Origin: Clostridium sp. 'deep sea'
GTDB taxonomy: Bacteria > Bacillota > UBA994 > PWPR01
Reading direction: 5' to 3'
NCBI RefSeq assembly: GCF_014931565.1
Contig: NZ_CP063353.1
Span: 1,736,001-1,800,000, forward strand
Length of the DNA: 64,000 nt
The position numbers were made by a program, and so were the translations under genes. Numbering within the stretch: the first letter of the stretch is position 1; every line of letters starts with the position of its first letter. Shown here piece after piece: positions 52,890-62,711 of this stretch. The notes under the pieces are model-generated. The model did no database searches and was not told the DNA's origin. It saw only the letters and a program-made list of their open reading frames with translations.

Positions 52890-53059
52890 TGTATAGCTCC
52901 CTTAAGGCTTTATTATTAAAACATTATCGGTTTAACATAATTCCTTATAAGACTAAATGCTCTTCTATTTTAATGTTTTATGACACATTGTTACTATTCA
53001 TAATTTTGTAAATAAAAAAGCCCCTATCCCTAAAGATTAGAGCTTTAACTAATTATTTT

Positions 53060-54082
53060 TTATTTTACACTATTTACTAAATCCAGTATTTCTTTATTAA
53101 TAAGCTGAGGTTTATACTGATGAATGAAGTGATTAGTATCCTTAATTACAACTTGACTGCTATTTGTAGACCAACGTGTTAGTTGTTCTTGACTAGTTTT
53201 CCACTTTAATAAACCTTCTTCTAATCTTTGGGCAGATACCTCTGCAGTTAATATTCTTAGTGGAATATCACCTAAATAACCACCGTCTACTACCTTTTGG
53301 GCGTTGCTCTTGAGGCTTTTTATTTCGTTAAGAGCATCTTTACTAATTAAATGTTTTAAAAACATGGTATTATTAAGATCTTTGTACTGGGTAGGAAGCA
53401 ATTCTAAGTTATTTTTGTTGCTATTAATATTGGCAAAAAACTTATCTTTTTGTAAATTAGCCTGTAGCCTAAATAAACCAAACTTCTTTAATATTCTCAT
53501 TACTGAAACCTGTTTTTCAAATTTTTTGGCATCTTGATTATTTAAATAATAGTTTGGTGAGCCACCGTCTAACAATAGTATTGCTTTTACCTCATTAGGA
53601 TAAAGCTGGGCATACCGAAATACCTCCAAAGAGGATAATGAATGTGCTACAAAGATATAGGGTGCTTCTTGGTTAGTTTTACTAAGGCACTCTCGAATTT
53701 CCCAAACTATGGTATCAATATCTCTTGAGTCATTGGCAGTTTCACTAAAACCATATCCTGGTCGTTCATATACTACAACTCTGCTATGTTTAGCTATTTC
53801 GTTATGTAAATTATAAAAATCTGCATACGGGCTGGGGGTTCCATTTCCAGCAGCAAATACAACTGTTTCGTTGCCCTGACCTTTTGCATATACATGCATA
53901 TCATGGCTATTAACTTTAACTAATAAACCAGCAGGCTTTAATGTTTTTGTAGTTTTGTTTAAGAAGTAACTCTCATACAGATAACTTACTAATAAAATTA
54001 ATAATACAAGAATTAAAATGACCACAAAAACTTTTTTTAGAATAGCCCATACTCCTAGTTTTGAACGTAATTTTACACTCAT
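53060..54082 (-). CDS. membrane-anchored alpha/beta hydrolase
   Basis: The protein is 340 residues. One N-terminal membrane segment (VFVVILILVLLILLVSYLY) anchors it. The alpha/beta hydrolase core follows: VVVYERPGYGFSE, nucleophile elbow VAHSLSSLEV, in which the usual G-x-S-x-G is A-H-S-L-S, then AILLLDGGSPNYY, and the catalytic His in TNHFIHQY. The unusual elbow may alter its activity, though Ser is retained. The substrate is unknown. The ATG at 54082 follows AAAGGAG. A hairpin near 53013-53042 probably terminates it. Confidence 0.85.
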   Translation of the reverse strand: MSVKLRSKLGVWAILKKVFVVILILVLLILLVSYLYESYFLNKTTKTLKPAGLLVKVNSHDMHVYAKGQGNETVVFAAGNGTPSPYADFYNLHNEIAKHSRVVVYERPGYGFSETANDSRDIDTIVWEIRECLSKTNQEAPYIFVAHSLSSLEVFRYAQLYPNEVKAILLLDGGSPNYYLNNQDAKKFEKQVSVMRILKKFGLFRLQANLQKDKFFANINSNKNNLELLPTQYKDLNNTMFLKHLISKDALNEIKSLKSNAQKVVDGGYLGDIPLRILTAEVSAQRLEEGLLKWKTSQEQLTRWSTNSSQVVIKDTNHFIHQYKPQLINKEILDLVNSVK

Positions 54083-54247
54083 GTTTTTCTCCTTTTTGTT
54101 AGTACCAAATTGTGTAATACCAAGAAGCAGACATAACAAACACCGGTATAATAAAATTCATACTGGTAATCGCAAATATTTTGGTGTATTTCATATTTAA
54201 AACTAAAATTATATAACTACTCTTAAAATATCATTAATTGAAATATT

Positions 54248-55021
54248 TTACAATATATTATTTTTAATATATTTAGCAACAGCATCTTCATCATTGCTAC
54301 CTATTACTTTTTTGGCAACCTGCTTTACTTCAGCTATAGCATTACTTACTGCAACACCGTAAAAATAATCTATCATGCCAATATCATTAGTATCATCACC
54401 AAAACAAATTACTTGTTCTTTTTTAATATTAAAGTGCTGTGCTACGGCTTTTATGGCATCAATTTTATTAGAATCTTTATGGGCAAACCTACCCCATAGT
54501 TCACCTCTATAGGGTGTATAACAGCATAGAGGGTATTTTTTTAGTAATTTTTGAGCAGACTCGGGTTTATAAACCTCGCAGGTTATTTTATAGGTTTCTT
54601 TATTTAGTGGTTTACTATAATCATTAAAGGTTGCATTTAAATAGTCTCTTTCAGCTTCTATTCTTTTTTTATTATTTCTAAAATAAAAGTCTCTTGTTTC
54701 AACTGTTATTTCACCAATGTTTTTATCAGTTAAACAGTCTTTAATAAAGTTATTAGATAACTCTACAGGCAACATGCTCTCAAAAATTATTTTGCCTTTA
54801 TATTTAGCTAATGCTCCTCCATTAGAAATAATTAAGTCTGGCTTGATTATATTTAAATATTTTTCAGCTGTTCGCTCCGACCTAGCAGTAGCAACACCAA
54901 AAATAACTCCTTTTTGTTTACACTCATTTATCACATCTAAACTAAACTGAGATATTGCTTTGTTTGACCTTAAAAAAGTATTATCTAAATCTGTAAGTAT
55001 TAGTTTGAAATTACTTGTCAT
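54248..55021 (-). CDS. Cof-type HAD-superfamily phosphatase
   Basis: The protein is 257 residues. Motif I is LTDLDNTFL (DxD with nucleophile Asp), motif II lies in VATARSERTAEKYL, and the C-terminal metal motif is CFGDDTNDIGMI, preceded by KIDAIKAVAQHFNIKKEQVI. The cap domain between them is of the Cof type. Such enzymes dephosphorylate sugar phosphates, nucleotides or cofactors with low specificity. The ATG at 55021 follows AAGGGGG. It is monocistronic as far as can be seen. Confidence 0.9.
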   Translation of the reverse strand: MTSNFKLILTDLDNTFLRSNKAISQFSLDVINECKQKGVIFGVATARSERTAEKYLNIIKPDLIISNGGALAKYKGKIIFESMLPVELSNNFIKDCLTDKNIGEITVETRDFYFRNNKKRIEAERDYLNATFNDYSKPLNKETYKITCEVYKPESAQKLLKKYPLCCYTPYRGELWGRFAHKDSNKIDAIKAVAQHFNIKKEQVICFGDDTNDIGMIDYFYGVAVSNAIAEVKQVAKKVIGSNDEDAVAKYIKNNIL

Positions 55022-55146
55022 TAAAGAGCCCCCTTTAATTTTTCTGATAATTATAACATACCTCAAGATTAAATGTTATATAATTGAAATAATTTGTATT
55101 TTTAGTGAAAATTATTATGCTAATATACTATAATAAAGTGAAATAA

Positions 55147-55341
55147 ATATGTTCAGTAGGATTAAGCGGCTGCACTAAGGACTGTTTTACTCATTATATT
55201 TTGTTAACTGTTATAGAAAAAAAATATAATATCGAAAGAGTATTAGTGAGGTATAATAGAGGTAGCTTTATTAAACAACTAAAGCAACTAGATTATCCTG
55301 AAAAAGCTTTTATTGAAAGGAGCTTTTTTCATATTAGCTAA
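55147..55341 (+). pseudogene. 65-codon open fragment without start codon
   Basis: An open frame bounded by stops with no ATG, and no GTG or TTG with a ribosome binding site near its 5' end. It reads SVGLSGCTKDCFTHYILLTV, then VLVRYNRGSFIKQLKQLDYP and IERSFFHIS. The composition is convincingly protein-like, but I do not recognise the family. It is probably the internal or C-terminal remnant of a lost gene just upstream of the CPBP protease gene. Confidence 0.4.
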
Positions 55342-55385
55342 AACATAATTGCTATAAATACAAAATAAATAACATATGAGGTACT

Positions 55386-56345
55386 ATGAACAACTACAAA
55401 TCGAACAGTAACAATCTAAATTATCGTTTTACGGCAGCTATTCTTGTAATTTATTACTCTGTATGGACTATGTTTAGACTTTTGTTTAATAATCCTTTTC
55501 ATCCTGCAATTCAATCATTTAAAACTATATCTATATTTTTTTTAATTGTTATTTGCATTCAATCACTTACCAATTACTTTCCTTGTTTTTTATTTGCTAA
55601 ACTAAAAAAACAGTCTTTTAAAGATTTATTGAGATTAAATAAAGTATCTTTAAAACAATTACTACTTACCTTGGTTATTTTTTTAGGATTTAATGCCATG
55701 GCAGTATTTTTAATAAAAGCACAAGATATTATTATCAATATGTTTGGCTTAAAATTTGAGATGAACAATTATATGTTAGCAGAAAGCCTACCTACCTTAA
55801 TTATTTTAATTATCACAGCTGGAATTATTATTCCTATTGGTGAAGAACTATTTTTTAGAGGGCTTTTAATTAGAGGCTGCGAGGGTTTAGGTATAAAATT
55901 TGCTATATTTGTGTCTGCTTTTTATTTTGCCATAAATCATAATAATCCACATAGGTTAATAACCTTATTTTTATATGCCTATTTAGTTGGTTTAATTGTA
56001 CACTACACAAATTCTGTTATACCTGGTATGGTAATTCATATCATTACCAATACAGTATTTGAGGTATATACATATATTCAAGGCAAAGCTAATATGGCTC
56101 AAATATACAGTAATGTAGCCAATACAGAGCATAACATTTTAAGCAATAATTTTGCATTATTCATGGTTTTTATTTTAGGTAGTTTAGCTTGTTATATAGC
56201 TTTAAAACAGCTTAAAAAGCTAGCTGAACCTCAAAACCAACAGGTTATGACACAATCTGGTTTAAATAAAAACAGAGCTGTAATTTTAATAGTTACAGCC
56301 TTGATAATTACTACTTTAATTTATATGTTTTGGGCTATTTTGTAA
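55386..56345 (+). CDS. CPBP-family intramembrane metalloprotease
   Basis: The protein is 319 residues with about eight membrane segments. The catalytic EExxxxR motif is GEELFFRGLLIRG, the second motif is FAINHNNPHR with metal-binding His, and the third is MVIHIITNT. These define CPBP (CAAX protease and bacteriocin-processing) enzymes. Bacterial members may take part in bacteriocin immunity or membrane-protein processing; the substrate is unknown. TGAGG lies before the ATG. The last segment (IVTALIITTLIYMFWAI) is a C-terminal anchor. It is convergent with the AraC gene. Confidence 0.9.
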   Translation: MNNYKSNSNNLNYRFTAAILVIYYSVWTMFRLLFNNPFHPAIQSFKTISIFFLIVICIQSLTNYFPCFLFAKLKKQSFKDLLRLNKVSLKQLLLTLVIFLGFNAMAVFLIKAQDIIINMFGLKFEMNNYMLAESLPTLIILIITAGIIIPIGEELFFRGLLIRGCEGLGIKFAIFVSAFYFAINHNNPHRLITLFLYAYLVGLIVHYTNSVIPGMVIHIITNTVFEVYTYIQGKANMAQIYSNVANTEHNILSNNFALFMVFILGSLACYIALKQLKKLAEPQNQQVMTQSGLNKNRAVILIVTALIITTLIYMFWAIL

Positions 56346-56370
56346 ATGCAAAAAAATAATTATCTATTTT

Positions 56371-57051
56371 TTACTCATAGCTATATAAATATTTTTTAGG
56401 GCTAGTCAACTCTAGGTTTTTGAATATCTTAATAAAGTATTGTTCGTTATCAAAACCAACTATTTCTGCTACCTCTTTAATACTATACTTATTAAGCTTA
56501 AGTAATCTTTTAGCTTCTGCTATTCTTTTTAACTGAATATATTGAGTTACAGATATTTTTATGTCTTTTTTAAACTGCCTAGATAAATGTAAATCCTGCA
56601 CATTAAACTTTTTAGCTATTTGTTTAGTAGAGATATTTTTTTTATAGTTTTGCTGTATATACTCACATACTTTTTTTGTAAGCCCTGTGCTATTAAAACA
56701 CTTGCTTTCAAATACAGCTTGAGCATATAGCCCTACTGTTTGGCTTAAGTGTTGATGGATTTCACTTATTTGGCGTAATTTTTTAAGTTTAAATGTAAAA
56801 TTTAAACTAATTATAAGTGAATCTATAAAGTCTAAACCTCCTATACAGGCAGATTTTCTTATATTGCTATTTAACCTAGTAAGGTAGTTCTTCCACTCTT
56901 CGAGTATAACAATAGGACAATTATGTAGTTTAAGCAACTCTTGTAAACCAATTAAGGCCTTTTGTTTGTCTCCTAACTCTATATAGTGATATATTTCTTC
57001 GGTATTCTGTAGTATTTTATAATAATTTTCACTAACACTGTTTGTACTCAT
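56371..57051 (-). CDS. AraC-family transcriptional regulator
   Basis: The protein is 226 residues. The C-terminal 100 residues hold two helix-turn-helix motifs: STKQIAKKFNVQDLHLSRQF with KKDIKISVTQYIQLKRIAEA, then YSIKEVAEIVGFDNEQYFIK with IFKNLELTSPKKYL. The N-terminal 120 residues are helical and not assignable to a cupin or PAS fold. They resemble the helical sensor of some Firmicute AraC proteins. The ATG at 57051 is chosen over a TTG six codons earlier, though its ribosome binding site (TGGGG) is weak. Target unknown. Confidence 0.87.
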   Translation of the reverse strand: MSTNSVSENYYKILQNTEEIYHYIELGDKQKALIGLQELLKLHNCPIVILEEWKNYLTRLNSNIRKSACIGGLDFIDSLIISLNFTFKLKKLRQISEIHQHLSQTVGLYAQAVFESKCFNSTGLTKKVCEYIQQNYKKNISTKQIAKKFNVQDLHLSRQFKKDIKISVTQYIQLKRIAEAKRLLKLNKYSIKEVAEIVGFDNEQYFIKIFKNLELTSPKKYLYSYE

Positions 57052-57275
57052 TATAAAACCCCATAACAATTATTTTATTGTAATAATTTTCTATTTTTAA
57101 CCTTAATTATCCTTTAATTGCTATTCAGAGGCAACGTCATTGTTCTACATATTGTTGCATTATATTACTTATTGCTCTACTTATTTATATTTGATTTACT
57201 CTACTAAATATGATTACCTAATAAAATTATTATAGAAGGGAAAAATAGCTATATTAAATATTTAGAGGTGTAAAA

Positions 57276-57482
57276 ATGAAAAAGAAAAATAATGCTAACA
57301 ACAAAACCAACCAAACTAATGTAACCTATGGCAAGCCAATTGAGTATAACGAGTCTTTTAAAAACAGTAAAGTACAAGATTTAGAGAACCTTGAAAGCAA
57401 AATGGATAAACTACGTACTAAACCTGTAGCTGAGGTTCAAGTAGAGCATAATAAAAACCTTAAAAAGAACCAACTAAAGTAA
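57276..57482 (+). CDS. small hydrophilic protein, 68 residues
   Basis: The product is highly charged and Asn/Lys-rich: MKKKNNANNKTNQTNVTYGK, then a helix SKVQDLENLESKMDKLRTK, ending LKKNQLK. No membrane segment or known domain is visible. AGAGGTG precedes the ATG and a good terminator follows, both of which support a real gene. It resembles small spore-associated proteins in composition only. Confidence 0.65.
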   Translation: MKKKNNANNKTNQTNVTYGKPIEYNESFKNSKVQDLENLESKMDKLRTKPVAEVQVEHNKNLKKNQLK

Positions 57483-57500
57483 CCAAGTTAAACTAAGTGT

Positions 57501-57533
57501 AAAGGACACAAAAAAATATAATATGTGTCCTTT
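57501..57533 (+). terminator. intrinsic terminator of 68-residue protein gene
   Basis: AAAGGACACA/TGTGTCCTTT stem, 13-nt loop, 19 bp after the stop. Confidence 0.8.
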
Positions 57534-57716
57534 AAAATATTTATGTATACCTATTTTTATTTAAGCTACTGCTTATACCTAACTAATTTTAAGTTTATTT
57601 TAGTCCATGTTTATCTTTATATGAAATAATAGTAAATTATACTTAATGCATTAATGCAGGATTATGTTACCATTAATTCTTTAATAGTTAAATAAGCAAT
57701 TGTGAAGAAAAACATT

Positions 57717-58874
57717 TTACACTACTCTTTCACCTGCAATAAATACTTGCTCCACATTTGTAAAGTTACTTAAAGGGTGGCCATCAAATATAACTAAATC
57801 TGCCTCTTTACCCACCTCGATACTGCCAATTTTATCGCTCATAGCTATTAACTCAGCTGCATTAATGGTAATAGCCTTAAATGCTGCTTCCTCGTCTAAG
57901 CCATACCGTATTGCTAAGCCAGCATTCATTGCTAAATACTTTGTATGCGAAGCAGGGGTTACAGCATCCATAGTTATTATTACTTTTGCACCAGCCTTAT
58001 TTAATACAGCAGGGGTCGACATTCTTACATCCCACAGCTCGTGTTTATATGGCCCAATAATTAATGGTCCTATTACACAAAAACACCCTTTATCAGCCAA
58101 TATATCTGCCACATGATAACCCTGTGTGCAATGCTCTATTGAATAATCTAAGTTAAACTCTTCCGCTATTCTAATAGCAGTTATAATATCATCTGCTCGG
58201 TGGGCATGTATTCTGGCTTTATATTCTCTGTTTAAAACTTTGGCTAGTTGCTCTAAACCCAAATCTCTATTAAAATGTTTACCTTCTTTTTGGGCTTGTT
58301 TTTGTTTTATCACATAGTCTTCTGCCTTCATAAGAGCTTGACGCATGACAGCGGCATTACCCATACGTGTTGAGGGTATTTTTTTTTGCTCTTTATATAC
58401 ACCTTTAGGGTTTTCTCCTAAAGCAAATTTCATTGCCTCTTTACCTTGCACTACCATATCGTATACAGTGTTGCCATGGGTTTTAATGACAAAGCCCGTT
58501 CCGCCTATAATATTTCCACTACCAGGACCAGTATATGCTGTAGTGACACCACCCTGTAAAGATAATTTAATAGCTGGGTCTTGAGGATTAAAGGAGTCTA
58601 TTCCTCTTACAAAAGGGCTAACTGGGTTTGTCATTTCATTACCATCTGCAGTTGCTGGCACATTAATTTCACCGAATGTACCTAAATGTGTATGCGCATC
58701 TATTAAACCCGGCGTTAAACATTTGCTTTTTGCATTAATTATTTTATAGCCAGCTGGAACCTTTAAAGAACTAGTACCTACGGCCTCAATAAGTCCATTT
58801 TTAACTAAAACTACTCCGTTATTAATAATACCCTTTGTTATTGTGTAAATTTTAGCACCAACAATTGCGAACAT
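57717..58874 (-). CDS. amidohydrolase, imidazolonepropionase-like
   Basis: The protein is 385 residues. It is a metal-dependent hydrolase with PGLIDAHTHLG (HxH metal site), the Lys-containing barrel region, IHAHRADDI, DYSIEHCTQGY and ITMDAVTPAS (metal Asp), and the terminal GSIEVGKEADLVIFDGHPLS typical of the composite beta-sandwich. Members remove amide or lactam bonds from small molecules or dipeptides. The substrate is unknown; no hut genes are nearby. The ATG at 58874 follows GAGGAA. It appears monocistronic. Confidence 0.88.
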   Translation of the reverse strand: MFAIVGAKIYTITKGIINNGVVLVKNGLIEAVGTSSLKVPAGYKIINAKSKCLTPGLIDAHTHLGTFGEINVPATADGNEMTNPVSPFVRGIDSFNPQDPAIKLSLQGGVTTAYTGPGSGNIIGGTGFVIKTHGNTVYDMVVQGKEAMKFALGENPKGVYKEQKKIPSTRMGNAAVMRQALMKAEDYVIKQKQAQKEGKHFNRDLGLEQLAKVLNREYKARIHAHRADDIITAIRIAEEFNLDYSIEHCTQGYHVADILADKGCFCVIGPLIIGPYKHELWDVRMSTPAVLNKAGAKVIITMDAVTPASHTKYLAMNAGLAIRYGLDEEAAFKAITINAAELIAMSDKIGSIEVGKEADLVIFDGHPLSNFTNVEQVFIAGERVV

Positions 58875-58977
58875 TGTATATTCCTCTTTTCTAAACACAG
58901 TTTTTTTATATACAATTTATTATTCAATTTTAAATTAAATTTACCTTTTATTGCTTTTAAAATATTGCATAAAAAAA

Positions 58978-59580
58978 GGGGCTGTTTGCATAGCAGAAGA
59001 GCAAAAAATGATATGTGATAGTGTATTTACAATTGTGTTTTCTAGCAAAACAAAATAATTTGCAAATATAGATGTTTAAAAGAAAAAATACATCTAAAAA
59101 TTTTAGTTATACTAGTAAAGTAAATTACTAATTTTAAATTCTTATTATTGCTAATGAGTAAGTCTAGACACATTAAAATCAAAATCAAGGGTAAATCAGT
59201 AATATTGTTTAAAAACACAAAGCACACGAAGGGAAAAGAAGATGGTATTGCAAGCCGATAATATTTATGGCTCAGCCACCTCAATGTATAGTTAATCCAT
59301 GTTCAAGAGATTAATAATAAGTTTAATTTTTTGTTGTTATCTCAGCATCTAATAAAATTGTGCGTATGTAGAGAATTTTCTCTGTATGATTTTGAACATG
59401 TATTTAATATTACATATAACAGCAAAAGGGCAGGAAATTTAAAAAAACTTTCCTTGCCCCTTTTAATATTCTCTAATTATTTTTTTACCTACCATTTGAC
59501 TTACCATTGTTAGTCTTTAAAATCCTGTTAAAGTTTACTTTTATTTAGGTCTTCTCTTTGTAGAGCTAGTGAGACATTCC
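58978..59580. mobile_element. 603-bp non-coding element, degraded copy 2 of the 11523 element
   Basis: It starts GGGGCTGT like copy 1 and shares, in the same order, ATTTACAA near the left end, AAATTACTAATTTTAA, CACAAAGCACAC, TCCATGTTCAAGAGATTAAT, an internal hairpin (59424-59464, GGGC...GCCCC with T-run) and TTACTTTTATTTAG. The right end is degraded (GTGAGACATTCC where copy 1 has GCGACAGCCCC). No transposase ORF is present. Like copy 1 it lies just 3' of a minus-strand gene. Confidence 0.65.
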
Positions 59581-59593
59581 TCTCTCTCACTTA

Positions 59594-61174
59594 TTACTTA
59601 ATTGAATTGTTAGTAAACTCTATTGCGTCTATTTTATTGGCATTAGTAGTTTTTAAGTAAGAGATACTTATCTCGTCACTTTTTTCTGTTAATGCAATGG
59701 TTGGGAATTGATCTACAGATACTACATATAGTAAATCACTGTTTTCGATTTTTACTATAAAATAACCATCCTTAAACTCTCCCACTCTCACAACTTTACC
59801 AGCGATTTTTTCAAGGCTACTATACTGATTATTTAAGGAGTTTGAGCCACCCTCTGTAATTAAAATTCTGTTATACTCAGTTTGAGCCTCTCTTAGGGTT
59901 TTACCCCAAGCAACTGCCCGATAATTTTTAACTGAGCATAAGGCATAACCTACTACATTGCCACTATTACCTTTTAGGGTAGATAAATAGGTTGCTTCGC
60001 CGTTAACATTAATTAAATAGGGATACTTGGCTATATAACCAGCGTTTTGCACAAGCTCTTCCATTAAACCCATTGCCTTTTGCTCTGTAGAACCCGAAAT
60101 TCTATTATACTGAGCTTTAGCGGTACGTGGGTTGTAAATTAAAAAACCTGTTGTAGCTTCATCGCCACCGTAAGATGTTATACCGGTATAAAAATAAATG
60201 TTACCATCTTTAAACACATAACCAATGCCATTGGTATTTCTTAATTTACCAGTATCAGAAGGATTCCACCAACCGTTAATTAGTTTACCCCAATTGCGTA
60301 AATGTTCATGAAAAATACCTACAGATGAAACTCGGTCTACCCATTGAGGCTGTTTACCTTTTTCATAGTAGTTAACATCTTTGGTAATAGGGTCTACAAT
60401 AACTGTTCCCAATACTTGAGAAGTAGCTACGCCAGCTTTATGGGTATAAGCTGTAATAACCCATTTAGGATTACCATTAGAATCCTCCTCAAAAGAATAG
60501 TCAGTTAAAGCAAAGTTTTTATGTTTTTTATACACTACCCGTTTTAAGTCATTACTAAAATAGGCCGATGGAGCAACCTTAAACTGTTTTTCTACAAACA
60601 CCGCTTTACCAGTGGTTGCACTAACTTTAATATAACCAGGAATAGTTTTATTTTTTATATACTTAAAAAATCCTGAGTGTTCTAAAGGAAAAAGCCAATA
60701 CGGTTTACCGTTTATTACCGATAAAGTTCCATATTTTTGAGATATTGAATACATTGAACCTAGCGATGGATCTTTTTCGGTTATTAACTTTTCACCAAAT
60801 CTAATTGCATCTGATTCATCCCAAATAATTAAGTTGGCCATATCTACATTTGGTACAGTTTCATCAAAAACTACCTCTTCTACATCTAACATTTTTTGTT
60901 TTACAGATGCTTTAAAAATAGCTGATGAAGATACAGTTGCAATAAGCACATAAAGCAATGTAACAATAATTATTAAACCACCAATTTTAGCGTGTTGATG
61001 TTTTGTTTTCTTTTTAATTGTTGTAAGATAACCAACCAAAATCATAATTACTGCAAAAATTAAGGTTAGTATTGCTAAATGAATAAATTTTAAACTAATT
61101 ACAGGCAACATAATAAATGAAATTAGTAAAACTATAATAGCTGCTACTATAGCTCCAACAATAGTCTGTTTCAT
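59594..61174 (-). CDS. uncharacterised membrane protein with large extracytoplasmic domain
   Basis: The protein is 526 residues. Three membrane segments lie in the first 95 residues (GAIVAAIIVLLISFIMLPVI, LAILTLIFAVIMILVGYL, GGLIIIVTLLYVLIATV), followed by about 430 soluble residues. Blocks such as YWLFPLEHSGFFKYIKN, TPGYIKVSATTG-like (IPGYIKVSATTGKAVFVE), FALTDYSFEEDSNGNPKWVI and FYTGITSYGGDEATTGFLIY are shared with a conserved Firmicute family I remember only as hypothetical. Function is unknown; the domain order suggests an envelope role. GGGAGAG precedes the ATG. Confidence 0.7.
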   Translation of the reverse strand: MKQTIVGAIVAAIIVLLISFIMLPVISLKFIHLAILTLIFAVIMILVGYLTTIKKKTKHQHAKIGGLIIIVTLLYVLIATVSSSAIFKASVKQKMLDVEEVVFDETVPNVDMANLIIWDESDAIRFGEKLITEKDPSLGSMYSISQKYGTLSVINGKPYWLFPLEHSGFFKYIKNKTIPGYIKVSATTGKAVFVEKQFKVAPSAYFSNDLKRVVYKKHKNFALTDYSFEEDSNGNPKWVITAYTHKAGVATSQVLGTVIVDPITKDVNYYEKGKQPQWVDRVSSVGIFHEHLRNWGKLINGWWNPSDTGKLRNTNGIGYVFKDGNIYFYTGITSYGGDEATTGFLIYNPRTAKAQYNRISGSTEQKAMGLMEELVQNAGYIAKYPYLINVNGEATYLSTLKGNSGNVVGYALCSVKNYRAVAWGKTLREAQTEYNRILITEGGSNSLNNQYSSLEKIAGKVVRVGEFKDGYFIVKIENSDLLYVVSVDQFPTIALTEKSDEISISYLKTTNANKIDAIEFTNNSIK

Positions 61175-61380
61175 TTTTTCTCTCCCTCATCCCTTCTTGG
61201 CAGTTTCATAACCACCACTATAAAATACGTAAACAACATTACAGTTAATTATATACCCTTTATCTTACTGTTATAATCAAATTAATAAAGTTATTTTTAA
61301 TAATTATTTTACATTTACAATAATCAGTACATTTTGGTAAGAATGTTGAACTCTTAAGAGATTATCTATAAACATAGTTA

Positions 61381-61409
61381 AAAGGAGTAGCCTATTATGG
61401 CACTCCTTA
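61381..61409 (-). terminator. intrinsic terminator of the 91-residue protein gene
   Basis: AAGGAGT.GCC/GGC.ACTCCTT stem with a short AT loop, followed on the minus strand by TTTTAA. Confidence 0.7.
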
Positions 61410-61435
61410 TTAATACGTGTATTTTTTTATTTAGT

Positions 61436-61711
61436 TTATGGTTTAATTTGTGACCATCTTTCAACTAGCCATACTTCAGTTTGATTGGCTTGAGGAATAA
61501 CTATATTACCAAATGAACCGTTTCTTAGGGCAAAAAGAGTAAGTGTTTTTGTAGTTGGATTATGATTTTTTAATCTGCCAAATCTCCAATAACCATTCAT
61601 ATTTTTTAACAGTAACCATTTGTTATGGTAGTTACTCCAGTTAATATTAGCAACACTTGCTAACCTTCGTTTCCTATTATATACAATGCCAAGTTTTTTA
61701 TTTTTAGGCAT
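61436..61711 (-). CDS. hypothetical protein, 91 residues
   Basis: A basic, Trp- and Asn-rich product: KKLGIVYNRKRRLASVANIN, WSNYHNKWLLLKNMNGYWRF, then beta-strand-like SFGNIVIPQANQTEVWLVER. It has no signal peptide or membrane segment. A single compact beta domain is likely. AAAGGAGAG lies well placed before the ATG and a terminator follows, so the gene is probably real. I do not recognise the family. Confidence 0.6.
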   Translation of the reverse strand: MPKNKKLGIVYNRKRRLASVANINWSNYHNKWLLLKNMNGYWRFGRLKNHNPTTKTLTLFALRNGSFGNIVIPQANQTEVWLVERWSQIKP

Positions 61712-61910
61712 TATTCCTCTCTCCTTTTAAAAAGTATTACATAATAGCATATGAATTTTTAAGGAAATATGGGACAAGGCTAAATAAAATATAATTATTA
61801 TTTATGAACCACAAAAGTATTATTTAGATAAGTATGTTATTTTTAAAAAAAAATATAAGATTATAGTCAAAATTACTTTGAGTATAGCCTTATACTTAAT
61901 ATAACTATTT

Positions 61911-62711
61911 TTATTGTAATTTGTGAATTTTATACCCGCCTTCTTCACGTACCCTTAGCCCTTGCTTTGTCCATCGAGGCTCTAAGGAATTTTTTATCCT
62001 TGTATCACAGCCTGTTGTTAAATCTACAACTATTACATCACCGTCTGTTGATTCATATGCTAAGTATCTACCATCTAAACTCCTTAAAGACATTGTTCTA
62101 CTTCGTGGCAATAGATTTTTAGCTTCAAACTTAGACAGGTTTCCAGCTAAATCTAAAAGTAAAAACTCATTGTTTTTTTCGGTTGAAGTTTGAATTATTA
62201 TTTTTTCTTCAAGCCAACCACAATGCAAAATGGTACTACCTTCTTCCATTAATAAGACCTTTTCCATATTAGTATTAAAATCATACACAGCTATCCCGTT
62301 AGTAAACGGAATATTACCACCTTCAAAATCTTTGGGTTTAGTGTAAACTGCCATTGTTGCATTTTGATTAAGAAAAATTTGTGAGCTTGCTTGCTCTTTT
62401 TCAAGAATTACTTCCTCTTCTCCATTAAATAAAACCTTACGAAGAGAATAATCTTTTCCTACATAAATAATATCGCCATTAGGGAAAGCATCAGCTGAAA
62501 GACCATCTAAAACTAATGTTTTATTTGTATCCAAGTATTTTACACTCAACTTTATTTCTGGTAGCACCTCTCCGTATAATAGTGTGATTTCCACTTTGTC
62601 ATTTTGTTGAAGATTCATGCGCCTTAAATTATTAGTATATCCTCCTATTAACACACATGCTCCAACAATCATAATACAGATAGCTACTATTAATATTTTA
62701 TTAGTTTTCAT
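61911..62711 (-). CDS. membrane-anchored beta-propeller-like protein
   Basis: The protein is 266 residues. One N-terminal anchor (ILIVAICIMIVGACVLIGGY) is followed by repeated short beta units such as AFPNGDIIYVGKDYSLRKVL, IAVYDFNTNMEKVLL and LRSLDGRYLAYESTDGDVIV. This resembles a small TolB/WD40-like propeller. The ATG at 62711 has GGAGGTG upstream and overlaps the end of the M23 peptidase gene by 11 bp, so the two are translationally coupled. A role with the secreted peptidase at the cell surface is likely. Function otherwise unknown. Confidence 0.7.
   Translation of the reverse strand: MKTNKILIVAICIMIVGACVLIGGYTNNLRRMNLQQNDKVEITLLYGEVLPEIKLSVKYLDTNKTLVLDGLSADAFPNGDIIYVGKDYSLRKVLFNGEEEVILEKEQASSQIFLNQNATMAVYTKPKDFEGGNIPFTNGIAVYDFNTNMEKVLLMEEGSTILHCGWLEEKIIIQTSTEKNNEFLLLDLAGNLSKFEAKNLLPRSRTMSLRSLDGRYLAYESTDGDVIVVDLTTGCDTRIKNSLEPRWTKQGLRVREEGGYKIHKLQ

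Noticed and set aside
59042-59513. Short ORFs of 60-80 codons on both strands inside the second inverted-repeat element
   Set aside because: They are not conserved in the homologous copy at 11523-12179 and lack ribosome binding sites.
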